A DNA stretch of 64,000 nt from Sporolactobacillus putidus (GTDB lineage: Bacteria > Bacillota > Bacilli > Bacillales > Sporolactobacillaceae), in contig NZ_BMOK01000010.1 in the NCBI RefSeq assembly GCF_014647035.1, positions 1-64,000 on the forward strand. Direction: 5' to 3'. Within the stretch, counting starts at the first letter, position 1. Each line of letters begins with the position of its first letter. Below the pieces are notes generated by a model. That model was not told where the DNA came from. It searched no databases and saw only the letters and a list, made by a program, of their open reading frames with translations. The translations under genes were made by a program, and so were the position numbers. Positions 43,765 through 51,778 of the stretch are shown here, piece by piece.

Positions 43765-44987
43765 TCGATCACCCCGATTTTGCCTGACAACGCGTCACTT
43801 AAACGTTTTTCAATGAGCGGCTTATATTTTTCATCTGTTCCGGGAAGCAGGATCATGATCGAGTAGCGCTCCATATCGTATCCGACATAATCGATCTCGC
43901 GCAGCTGAGTTTTTAAAACGGGATCCACGGTCCGCAGATCCTGTTCGGCTATCGGCAGTTCGAAATAAACATAAGGATAATTAAGGACCCGTTTTCGCTC
44001 TTTCTCAATCTTTAAGAGATGCTTAAATTCTGAAGCAATAAAGATATCCGTGCCCGCAAACTTTCGATTGTCGATATTGGCCTGGTAAAGATCAACGGCG
44101 TTCTCCAATCGGTCGCCCATCCATTTTAATAACCAGACAAACAGCTCGAAATTTTGTGAACTGACATCCGCAAATTCAATTTCATTGAGGACAATCAAAT
44201 ACCTGACCTCATTCTTAAAGACGACCGGACCGACAAGAACAGGGGCATTCTCCGGATCTTCCCGCGTCCTGAACAGGGCGCTTTCCTTTTCAAGAGCCAG
44301 GCGGATGACATTTGGCGCGCTTTCCACGAAGATGGTTTGAGGCAGTACAGTCGTGTCATGTTCCGAACTCAGTTTGAGCCTCAGCGTTTTACCGGAATTG
44401 CCGACATAATAAATGCCCGTTTTTTTAGCATTAAGGTATTCCCTGACGACGCTGAGTCCGGCATCAAGGACAATTTCCGGCTGTTCGTGGTTCAAAGCTT
44501 TAAAAATGTGAAAAATTTTTGACAACTGATTATCAGACTCAAGAACTTTTTCTTTCAATTTCAATCTTGTTTCATTCAGTTCGCCGACAGTCTCCTTCAG
44601 CTGCTCGTTTTCAGAGAGCAGTTCATCATTGATATGATGCGCATCTTCGTATCTCTCGCGTTGACCGGTGCTGAATGCGCCGCAGCAAACAGCGACAAGG
44701 AACAGAAAAAGCCACCGGCCCCATTGATCCAGTGAATAAAAAAAAGTGGGAATCGGGAGACCTCTGACGTACCCGGCAACCAATGTATAAACAATCGACT
44801 CGGCTAATGATAGAAAGGCAATATAAATCCCGTATCGATTAGAAAAAATCATGACAAGAAAAACCAAAAGCATATATTCATATGTAGGAGACACAATATG
44901 AGAAAAAAAGGCCAGCAGACCGAGAAACAGAAAGCTTAACGTCGGTTCTGTGATTTTCAGAATACGATTAGACTGTTTATAGTACAT
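43761..44987 (-). CDS. pelD: PelD c-di-GMP receptor (GAF plus degenerate GGDEF)
   Basis: A 408-residue membrane regulator. About four helices (15-110) are followed by a coiled coil (about 118-160), a GAF domain (about 165-295) and a degenerate GGDEF domain (about 310-408). In the last, the active-site GGDEF is replaced (YDMERYS), while the inhibitory-site RxxD is kept as LREIDYVG. PelD binds c-di-GMP at such a site and switches on Pel synthesis. ATG 44987 behind AAAGGGGGA; second gene of the operon after the epimerase. Confidence 0.9.
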   Translation of the reverse strand: MYYKQSNRILKITEPTLSFLFLGLLAFFSHIVSPTYEYMLLVFLVMIFSNRYGIYIAFLSLAESIVYTLVAGYVRGLPIPTFFYSLDQWGRWLFLFLVAVCCGAFSTGQRERYEDAHHINDELLSENEQLKETVGELNETRLKLKEKVLESDNQLSKIFHIFKALNHEQPEIVLDAGLSVVREYLNAKKTGIYYVGNSGKTLRLKLSSEHDTTVLPQTIFVESAPNVIRLALEKESALFRTREDPENAPVLVGPVVFKNEVRYLIVLNEIEFADVSSQNFELFVWLLKWMGDRLENAVDLYQANIDNRKFAGTDIFIASEFKHLLKIEKERKRVLNYPYVYFELPIAEQDLRTVDPVLKTQLREIDYVGYDMERYSIMILLPGTDEKYKPLIEKRLSDALSGKIGVIE

Positions 44988-45156
44988 CAGGCATCCCCCT
45001 TTCTCCGATTCTTCATCGACGAGACAGACGGTTTTCTTCCGGACAGATCCTCATGTTTATCAGACCGCTTCGAGATCCATGACCTGTCTTTCATTCAACG
45101 CCATAAAGATTGGCTGTTGGCTATTCCCGTAAATGTCCGCTTTCTGGAATTTTTCC

Positions 45157-46086
45157 CTATTTGACATTTACCAGCTGATCCCGATAATAATCGATCGTTT
45201 CCGCCAGGCCCTGGTCGAGACCAACTTCGGGACCCCACATTAATAAACGCTTGGCCTTCTTATTGCAAAGCGAGCTGTTCCGGATATCTCCGTTTCTGGC
45301 ATTGAGATGGCTCACTTCCGCCGCCTGGCAGGCCGTTTTCTTCAATCTGGCTATCAGTTCGTTTAAAGTAATCGGACAGTTCGTACTAATATTAAATGTA
45401 TCACGGTCACCATAAAGTATAGCTTGAATATTGGCTTTTGCAACGTCGCGTACAAACACAAAATCCCTGGTTTGTTCGCCGTCCCCGTATACTTCGAGAG
45501 GGCGTTTCCGGATCAATCTGTTGACAAAAATGCTGATGACTCCCGATTCTTTGGAATGGTTCTGTCTCATGCCGTACACATTCGCATAGCGCAATATTGT
45601 GAAGTTCAAATCAAACGTGCTGCCGAACAACCGCACATACTGTTCTGCAGTATGTTTGGACAATCCGTAAAAAGATATCGGTTTTTGCGGGCAGTCCTCT
45701 GTCAAAGGAACATGATCGCCTGCTCCGTAGACAGCGGCGGATGACGCACAGATGAACTTGGAGACGCGATTTTCAACACAATTCTGCAGTAAATTTATGG
45801 TGCCCATGATGTTTGCATCGCCGTCAGCAAACGGGGACTGTTCTGAATAGCCCACCGATACTTGAGCCGCTTCATGGATGACAGCTTCGGGTTTTTGTTC
45901 CTTGAATACACGCTTTATCTCCGGAGACCTCACGTCAAGTTGATAGAAAGGCACGCCATCAGGAATGTGACTGATTTTCCCCGTTGACAGATTATCGATG
46001 ACGATCGGATTCCATCCCATTTTTAAGACTTCATCAAGAATGGATGATCCAATAAATCCCGCACCGCCGGTAATGAGAATTTTCAT
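45157..46086 (-). CDS. UDP-sugar 4-epimerase (Pel precursor supply)
   Basis: A 309-residue extended-SDR enzyme, probably UDP-GlcNAc/UDP-GalNAc 4-epimerase. Seen: the NAD motif TGGAGFIGSSILDEV (residues 6-20), SSAAVYG (catalytic Ser region), the YxxxK pair in SFYGLSKHTAEQY (about 148-160), and RYANVYG(M)RQ. Pel contains GalNAc, so an epimerase at the head of the operon fits precursor supply, as PelX and the epimerase of the Bacillus pel locus do. About 170 bases separate it from pelD. It is a paralogue of the epimerase at 58869. Confidence 0.88.
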   Translation of the reverse strand: MKILITGGAGFIGSSILDEVLKMGWNPIVIDNLSTGKISHIPDGVPFYQLDVRSPEIKRVFKEQKPEAVIHEAAQVSVGYSEQSPFADGDANIMGTINLLQNCVENRVSKFICASSAAVYGAGDHVPLTEDCPQKPISFYGLSKHTAEQYVRLFGSTFDLNFTILRYANVYGMRQNHSKESGVISIFVNRLIRKRPLEVYGDGEQTRDFVFVRDVAKANIQAILYGDRDTFNISTNCPITLNELIARLKKTACQAAEVSHLNARNGDIRNSSLCNKKAKRLLMWGPEVGLDQGLAETIDYYRDQLVNVK

Positions 46087-46168
46087 GTTAACGCACCCTT
46101 TCGTGCAATTTTTTCCTTTTCTGATGGAATGTGCAGACTCTCCCGATTCTACGATCTATCTTTAATGC

Positions 46169-46174
46169 ATTATA
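46169..46174 (-). promoter_or_regulatory. Possible -10 element of the pel operon
   Basis: A TATAAT hexamer on the minus strand lies 83 bases before the epimerase start. No good -35 was found at 16-18 bp, so an activator may be needed. No c-di-GMP riboswitch was recognised in 46087-46438, and no gene lies there. Confidence 0.35.
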
Positions 46175-46438
46175 CTGTTTTTGCCTGTACCATTTCTGAA
46201 CAAAAACAAATAAACGCCTTTCATCAAAATTAATCTGAATGGGTGCTGAACCCAAATGACCGATCATGCCGGTTGTTTGCGTTCTGAACATCGTGTATTC
46301 TATTTTTATAGAACGTGTTCGAAAAAGTCCGGAAAAAGGGAAGTTCCCCGGCCGTTCCCGAAAGCGGTTGAGCCGGTATCATGATGAATCTCATGCATTC
46401 CGGGCGGCCTGAAGGAAACAAAGGTGAGGAGAAAATAC

Positions 46439-47596
46439 ATGATAAAAACAGTTAATGAAAAGAAACTTGAGCAGAAACTGATCGGCTGTCGCCGAATGCT
46501 GCATGAAAATCCTGAGCTGGCCTTTGAGGAATTCGGAACGACGCAATTGCTGAACAAATGGCTGGCGGAAGCAAGCATTGAAAGAGCCCGTCTTCCTCTG
46601 GAAACTGGTGTTCTTGCAGTCATCGGAGGGAAAAAGCCGGGGCCAACAATCGCGCTCCGTTCGGATATTGATGCGCTGCCGATTCAGGAGGAAACCGGAC
46701 TGCCTTACGCATCCAAAATACCGGGGAAAATGCACGCATGCGGCCACGACTTCCACATGGCGTCAATTCTCGGCGCAGCGCTGTTGTTGAAAGAACGGGA
46801 AGATGAGCTTGAAGGAACAGTCAAGATTATTTTCCAGCCTGCTGAAGAAAACGGCAGCGGTGCGGTGCGGGTCATAAAAACGGGTGTCCTTCATGATGTT
46901 CAAGCTATTTGTGGGATGCACAATATGCCTTATCTGCCAACCGGGACGATCGGAATAAAACAGGGTCCGCTGATGGCCAGTGTCGATCACTTTATTATTA
47001 AGGTTGAAGGAACCGGTACCCATGGGGCGGCACCTGAAAAGGGGGTTGACACCATTGTCGCCGCCACCCAGATTGTCACCGCCCTACAAACGATCGTCAG
47101 CCGGAATATCTCGCCGCTCAGCCACGCCGTGATCAGTGTCACGCGGATTCAGGCGGGCAATACATGGAATGTTATTCCGGCAACCGCCGAATTGGAAGGG
47201 ACCGTACGCACGTTCAGCGAAGATGTACGGAATGCCATACCCGTAAGAATGAAAAGCATCGTTGAAGACATTGCCCGGGCATTCGGTGCCAAAGGAACGT
47301 TAACATTTATTAAACTGGGCCATTCTGTACAGAACGACGGACAGCTCACAAAATGGGCCGCAGAAACTGCTGAGAAATCGGGTCTGAACGTTATTGAACC
47401 CTTACCGACAACAATCGGTGAAGATTTTGCTGAATACCAGCAGAGCATTCCCGGGGCATTTTTCTTTATGGGCGTATCGGGAAACTCCGATCTTCACCAT
47501 CCGGACTTAATCATTGATGAGGACGCCATCCTCCCGAGTGCCCGTTTCTTTTCCAATCTGGCCGTTGACTTGTTGAAAAAAATAAAGAACAGTTAA
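46439..47596 (+). CDS. M20D-family amidohydrolase (N-acyl amino acid/hippurate hydrolase-like)
   Basis: A 385-residue metal-dependent amidohydrolase that removes acyl groups from amino acids or amines. Seen: HENPELAFEEF (about 21-31), the metal motif ACGHDFHMASILGAALLL (about 100-117), PAEENGSGA with catalytic Glu (about 135-143), the dimerisation domain GTGTHGAAPEKGVDTIVAA, and the C-terminal HHPDLIIDEDAI. I chose ATG 46439, behind GGTGAGGAG. It stands alone between the divergent pel operon and the convergent polyamine genes; an N-acetylated amine substrate is possible but not shown. Confidence 0.88.
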   Translation: MIKTVNEKKLEQKLIGCRRMLHENPELAFEEFGTTQLLNKWLAEASIERARLPLETGVLAVIGGKKPGPTIALRSDIDALPIQEETGLPYASKIPGKMHACGHDFHMASILGAALLLKEREDELEGTVKIIFQPAEENGSGAVRVIKTGVLHDVQAICGMHNMPYLPTGTIGIKQGPLMASVDHFIIKVEGTGTHGAAPEKGVDTIVAATQIVTALQTIVSRNISPLSHAVISVTRIQAGNTWNVIPATAELEGTVRTFSEDVRNAIPVRMKSIVEDIARAFGAKGTLTFIKLGHSVQNDGQLTKWAAETAEKSGLNVIEPLPTTIGEDFAEYQQSIPGAFFFMGVSGNSDLHHPDLIIDEDAILPSARFFSNLAVDLLKKIKNS

Positions 47597-47622
47597 GTTA
47601 CTGTTCCCCTGCCTTGAATCAC

Positions 47623-47895
47623 TTACCTTTCGGATTCACCGGCCTCTTCTTCTTGCCGGCAAACATAATAGATAAATTCTTCAGTTTGTCCGAACAGGCG
47701 TTTTTGCTGAAAAAAAGCACGCATAGTGTTATCTGCAAGTTCATCATAACTGACCAGTTCAAGCTTGTGTTTACGGGCAAACGATTGAATCGCGGACAGC
47801 ATCGTTTCCGCCACAACAACCTGAGCCGGACGGCTGATCTCTACAGGCAGGGACTGTCTCCCATCGTACTCTTCATACATGGCGTAATGATTCAT
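47623..47895 (-). CDS. Small uncharacterised protein
   Basis: A 90-residue soluble, acidic protein with no recognised family (MNHYAMYEEYDGRQSLPVEI, later RKHKLELVSYDELADN, and an acidic tail EEEAGESER). I chose ATG 47895, as GGGGGGAT lies eight bases upstream. It is convergent with the amidohydrolase gene, 26 bases apart. It appears a real gene by its ribosome site and coherent composition; function unknown. Confidence 0.55.
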   Translation of the reverse strand: MNHYAMYEEYDGRQSLPVEISRPAQVVVAETMLSAIQSFARKHKLELVSYDELADNTMRAFFQQKRLFGQTEEFIYYVCRQEEEAGESER

Positions 47896-48164
47896 CAGAA
47901 ATCCCCCCATTTTTACAGTAACATCACAACTGCTCCCGAAAAGTTGTTTCAAGGACGGGCAGCAGTTATTTATCGTAAGTTTTTGTATAATATAGTATTC
48001 TTATCATGATGTCGGGCCTGCGGGTCGGGCGAAAAACTGTAATGAACAAGAAACAAACGATCTTTGCCGCGCCGGACCTTTTTCCTGTATTCTTACCGGG
48101 GAAAACCCCGGCGATCCTATAAAGAAATGAACGACAACGCGATAGATGGATATTACGCAACAGA

Positions 48165-48340
48165 CCGATCGAATTTTGAAAGTTAATCCGAAACGCTGAA
48201 AAGTCGATCCGAATCACAAAAAAGTCGATCCAAAAATGAGCAGTTGCACCAAAGCAGTCAAAAGCCGCTCCGAAATTCAAATGGAACCCGACTGAGTCAA
48301 CATGACAAAAAGTTCATCCATTTCATAGTTTGTCAGCTCT
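48165..48340. repeat. Second copy of the ACCGAA/ATCCGAA repeat array and tail
   Basis: Six 18-21 bp units (ATCCGAA or near variants: about 48166, 48185, 48207, 48228, 48248, 48270) are followed by a tail (48272-48340) matching 300-355: CGAAATTCAAAT, CAACATGACAAAAA, GTTCA.CCAT and TTGTCAG. The layout and order are the same as at the left of the window, so these are two members of one element family. Nothing else is recognisable in 47896-48164. Confidence 0.7.
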
Positions 48341-48377
48341 TTCTGCGCCGCTGCTGTCCGAATTTCATTTTCGGAAC

Positions 48378-48418
48378 TGAAAAAGCGTTCCTCTTAAACT
48401 CAGACGAACGCTTTTTGT
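48378..48418. terminator. Terminator after nspC
   Basis: AAAAAGCGTTC (48380-48390) and GAACGCTTTTT (48406-48416) form a perfect 11-bp stem ending the leftward polyamine operon. Confidence 0.85.
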
Positions 48419-48459
48419 TTGGTCATCTATTCAATTAGAGGGACAGGATCTTCATCTCT

Positions 48460-49596
48460 TCATGACAGTCTCATTTTGAAGTCTTCGTAGCCGAACTGTC
48501 TGACGGTCCGCAGGCCTTCCGTATCGTTATAAGAAACGATGGCGGGCAGACCGACACCATTAAATGTATTGTTTTTGACCATCGAATAAATGGCCATATC
48601 ACAAAAGACCAGCCGGTCGCCGACTTTCAGCGGTTCGTCGAATGAGTAGTCGCCGATCACATCACCTGCCAAACAGGTCGGCCCGCCAAGTCTGCAGGTC
48701 CACGCCTTCTCTCCCGGTTTTCCGGCCCCGATGATTTCCGGGCGGTAAGGCATCTCCAGTACGTCGGGCATGTGGCAGGTTGCCGATGTATCAAGAATAG
48801 CAATCTGCATCCCGTTGTCCACGATATCCAGTACCGTCGAAACGAGATAACCGGTATTCAGCGCCACTGCTTCGCCCGGCTCAAGATAAACCTGAAGGCC
48901 GTACTTTTCTTTCATCAGAAGAATGCAGCGGACCAAAGTTTCGATGTCATAGTCCGGTCTCGTAATATGATGGCCGCCGCCAAAATTAATCCACTTCATT
49001 TTTTTTAAGTACTTGCCGAACTTTCGGTCCACGGCCTGAAGCGTGTGCTCCAAAGCGTCCGAATTTTGCTCGCACAAGGTGTGAAAATGCAGTCCGTCAA
49101 TGCCATCCAGTTCCTCCGGTCTGAAATTGGCCTCCGTCACGCCCATGCGGGAATATGGGGCGCAAGGATCATAAAGTCCCGTTTCTACTTCGGAGTACTC
49201 CGGATTGACGCGGATGCCGCATTCTATTTTCTTTGGCGCGCTGCCGATTTTTTCCCTGAACTTCCGCCACTGGCTGAACGAATTAAAAACAATATGGTCG
49301 GAGACTCGCAGAATTTCATCGAATTCATTCTCATTATAAGCAGGTGAGTAAATATGGACCTCTCTGCCCATTTTCTCACGGCCGAGGCGCGCCTCAAAAA
49401 GGGAGCTTGAGGCTACACCGCTCAAATATTTGCCGATCAGCGGATAGAGCGAGAACATAGAAAAAGCTTTCTGGGCAAGCAGGATCCGGCAACCGGTACG
49501 TTCCTGAATCGATTTCAGGATTTCAAGATTTTTAACGAGCAGCCGTTCATCCACCACATAGCTTGGCGAAGGCGCCGACTTAAAATTGATGTCCAT
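48460..49596 (-). CDS. nspC: Carboxynorspermidine/carboxyspermidine decarboxylase
   Basis: A 378-residue PLP enzyme of the alanine-racemase-fold (fold III) decarboxylases that turns carboxyspermidine (or carboxynorspermidine) into spermidine (or norspermidine). Seen: the PLP Lys in LLAQKAFSMFSLYPL (about 42-56), the INFGGGHHITRPDYD glycine motif (about 183-197), YLEPGEAVALNTGY, and the catalytic Cys region DTSATCHMPDVLEMPYRPE. I chose ATG 49596, behind GAGGGGGCGG; a TTG at 49611 overlaps the preceding gene. Last gene of the operon, 11 bases after its partner dehydrogenase. Confidence 0.9.
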   Translation of the reverse strand: MDINFKSAPSPSYVVDERLLVKNLEILKSIQERTGCRILLAQKAFSMFSLYPLIGKYLSGVASSSLFEARLGREKMGREVHIYSPAYNENEFDEILRVSDHIVFNSFSQWRKFREKIGSAPKKIECGIRVNPEYSEVETGLYDPCAPYSRMGVTEANFRPEELDGIDGLHFHTLCEQNSDALEHTLQAVDRKFGKYLKKMKWINFGGGHHITRPDYDIETLVRCILLMKEKYGLQVYLEPGEAVALNTGYLVSTVLDIVDNGMQIAILDTSATCHMPDVLEMPYRPEIIGAGKPGEKAWTCRLGGPTCLAGDVIGDYSFDEPLKVGDRLVFCDMAIYSMVKNNTFNGVGLPAIVSYNDTEGLRTVRQFGYEDFKMRLS

Positions 49597-49607
49597 CAGC
49601 CGCCCCC

Positions 49608-50807
49608 TCAATCAATCAGCTCAGGAACGAAACTTTCATGCCACGGCAGACCGAATCGGTTCAAAGCATCCATAAACGGATCCGGATCAAATTCTTCAAT
49701 ATTGAAGACACCCGGCCGTTTCCATTTTCCAGTCAACACCATGGCCGCACCGATCATTGCCGGGACGCCGGTTGTATAGGAGATCGCCTGCGATCCGACT
49801 TCCCGGTAGCATTCCTGATGATCACAGACGTTGTATACGTAATAAGTGACCGGTTTTCCGTTCTTTACACCCTGGAAAATACAGCCGATGTTTGTCTTTC
49901 CCTTTGTTCTCGGTCCAAGAGACGCTGGATCAGGCAGAACCGCCTTGAGAAACTGAAGCGGAACAATCTGATGCCCTTCATAGTTGATCGGTTCAATCGA
50001 TGTCATGCCGACGTTCTGCAGAACCTGAAGATGGGTCAGATAGTTCTGGGAAAAAGTCATCCAGAATCGAATTTTTTTGATTCCCTTGATGTTGATCGCC
50101 AGGGACTCCATTTCCTCATGGTGAAGCAGATAAATATCCTTTGGCCCGATTTGCGGAAAATCATAAACTTTTTTAATCGACATCGGGTCGGTTTCGATAA
50201 ATTTGCCGTTCTCAAAATAACTGCCCTTTGCGGTCACTTCACGAATATTGATTTCCGGATTGAAGTTGGTTGCAAACGGATAACCGTGATCACCCGCGTT
50301 GGCATCGAGAATATCAATCGTGTGTATTTCATCGAAATAATGCTTCTGGGCATAAGCGGAGAAAACACCGGTAACACCCGGATCAAACCCGCTACCAAGC
50401 AGTGCCGTGATCCCGGCTTCTTTAAAGCGGTCACGGTAGGCCCACTGCCATTTGTATTCAAATTTGGCCGTATCCTCCGGTTCATAATTCGCCGTATCCA
50501 CGTAGTCAACCTTTGTCGCCAGGCAGGCGTCCATAATCGTCAGATCCTGATAGGGCAAAGCCACGTTAATCACAATATCCGGCTGAAAACGTTCGATCAG
50601 TGTAACCAGCTCGGATACATTATTGGCATCTACCTGAGCCGTCTGAATTTTCGTCTTTCCTCCATCCAGTTTCTTCTTCAGCGCCTCGCATTTCGAAACC
50701 GTCCGGCTCGCTATGCAGATCTCTTCAAAAACGTCCGGGTTCTGGCAGCACTTGTGAACCACTACACCTGCAACACCGCCAGCTCCGATAATCAACGCTT
50801 TTCCCAT
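49608..50807 (-). CDS. Carboxynorspermidine/carboxyspermidine synthase (CASDH, saccharopine dehydrogenase family)
   Basis: A 399-residue NADPH-dependent enzyme that condenses a diamine with aspartate semialdehyde to form carboxy(nor)spermidine. Seen: the N-terminal nucleotide motif ALIIGAGGVAGVVVHKC (residues 4-20), the DTANYEPEDTAKFEYKWQW region (about 95-113), LGSGFDPGVTGVFSAYAQKH (about 127-146), and NFNPEINIREVT. The length matches CASDH rather than longer saccharopine dehydrogenases. Pairs with nspC. 107 bases separate it from speE. Confidence 0.9.
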   Translation of the reverse strand: MGKALIIGAGGVAGVVVHKCCQNPDVFEEICIASRTVSKCEALKKKLDGGKTKIQTAQVDANNVSELVTLIERFQPDIVINVALPYQDLTIMDACLATKVDYVDTANYEPEDTAKFEYKWQWAYRDRFKEAGITALLGSGFDPGVTGVFSAYAQKHYFDEIHTIDILDANAGDHGYPFATNFNPEINIREVTAKGSYFENGKFIETDPMSIKKVYDFPQIGPKDIYLLHHEEMESLAINIKGIKKIRFWMTFSQNYLTHLQVLQNVGMTSIEPINYEGHQIVPLQFLKAVLPDPASLGPRTKGKTNIGCIFQGVKNGKPVTYYVYNVCDHQECYREVGSQAISYTTGVPAMIGAAMVLTGKWKRPGVFNIEEFDPDPFMDALNRFGLPWHESFVPELID

Positions 50808-50914
50808 ATTTACGCCCCCCGTGATTTAAAAATTCAAGTTTAATTTTAATAAGAAAGACTGATCGCTCAGGTTGTACGGACAACCGGGCTGTTCGTACTC
50901 TAACTCGACAGAGA

Positions 50915-51778
50915 TCAGTCCGGTTCCACCTCTTCCAGCAGGTTTTTAACATAATTCGGCAGCGCAAATGCGCCGATGTGAATTTTTGTGTTGTAATATT
51001 TCGTTTTCAGCCCGAGGGTCTCCCACTTCGAATCATTGAAATCCGTGACGGGGTGATACTTTTTCGAAGCAAAACCGAACAGCCAGTGTCCGGACGGATA
51101 TGTCGGAATGTGCGCCTGATAAACCCGGCTGATTGGAAAAGAGTCAACAATCCGTTTGTGCGCCCGCTGCATCGCAATGGCGTCCACTGGATAGAACGGA
51201 CTTTCCTGCTGGTTGACCATCAGTCCTTCCGCGGTCAGCGCTTTGTAACAGTTTCCATAAAATTCTTTAGTGAAGAGTCCTTCTCCGGGACCGAACGGAT
51301 CCGTCGAATCCACAATGATCAAATCATACACATTTTCCCTTGTCCGAACAAATTTCAATCCATCCTCATAGTAGATCGTGACACGCGGATCATCCAGCCT
51401 GCTCGCGGTCTGCGGCAGATACTTTCTGCAGACGTCCACTACCTGTCGGTCAATCTCCACAAGATCGATCTGTTCTATAGAGGGATAACGGACCAGTTCA
51501 CGTACCGCTCCGCCGTCGCCTCCGCCGATCACGAGCACTCTTTTCACCGCGGGGTGGACAGCCATCGGGACATGGACAATCATTTCATGATAGATAAACT
51601 CGTCTTTTTCAGTCAGCATCATGTAACCGTCCAGCGTCAGAAAGCGGCCGAATTCTTTGGACTCGAAGATGTCGATGCGCTGGAAATCACTCCGTCCGCA
51701 ATACAGCTGCCTGTCAACCTTAATTGAAAAGGTGACGTTTTCCGTGTGTTTTTCCGTAAACCACAATTCCACCCTCAT
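50915..51778 (-). CDS. speE: Spermidine synthase (aminopropyltransferase)
   Basis: A 287-residue enzyme that transfers aminopropyl from decarboxylated SAM to putrescine. Seen: GRFLTLDGYMMLTEKDEFIY (about 41-60) followed by HEMIVHVP, the dcSAM-binding VLVIGGGDGGAVRELVRYP (about 81-99), DSTDPFGPGEGLFTKEFY (about 150-167) and QQESPFY. It is close in length and motif order to Bacillus SpeE. Its start overlaps the speA stop (ATGA). Product could be spermidine or another aminopropylated amine. Confidence 0.94.
   Translation of the reverse strand: MRVELWFTEKHTENVTFSIKVDRQLYCGRSDFQRIDIFESKEFGRFLTLDGYMMLTEKDEFIYHEMIVHVPMAVHPAVKRVLVIGGGDGGAVRELVRYPSIEQIDLVEIDRQVVDVCRKYLPQTASRLDDPRVTIYYEDGLKFVRTRENVYDLIIVDSTDPFGPGEGLFTKEFYGNCYKALTAEGLMVNQQESPFYPVDAIAMQRAHKRIVDSFPISRVYQAHIPTYPSGHWLFGFASKKYHPVTDFNDSKWETLGLKTKYYNTKIHIGAFALPNYVKNLLEEVEPD

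Noticed and set aside
46087-46438. Possible c-di-GMP (GEMM) riboswitch upstream of the pel operon
   Set aside because: I looked for the conserved aptamer core and tetraloop-receptor pieces and saw neither.
49638-50843. 401-codon plus-strand open frame
   Set aside because: It lies wholly antisense to the carboxyspermidine synthase gene, has no ribosome site or recognisable domain, and its residues follow from the real gene's codons.
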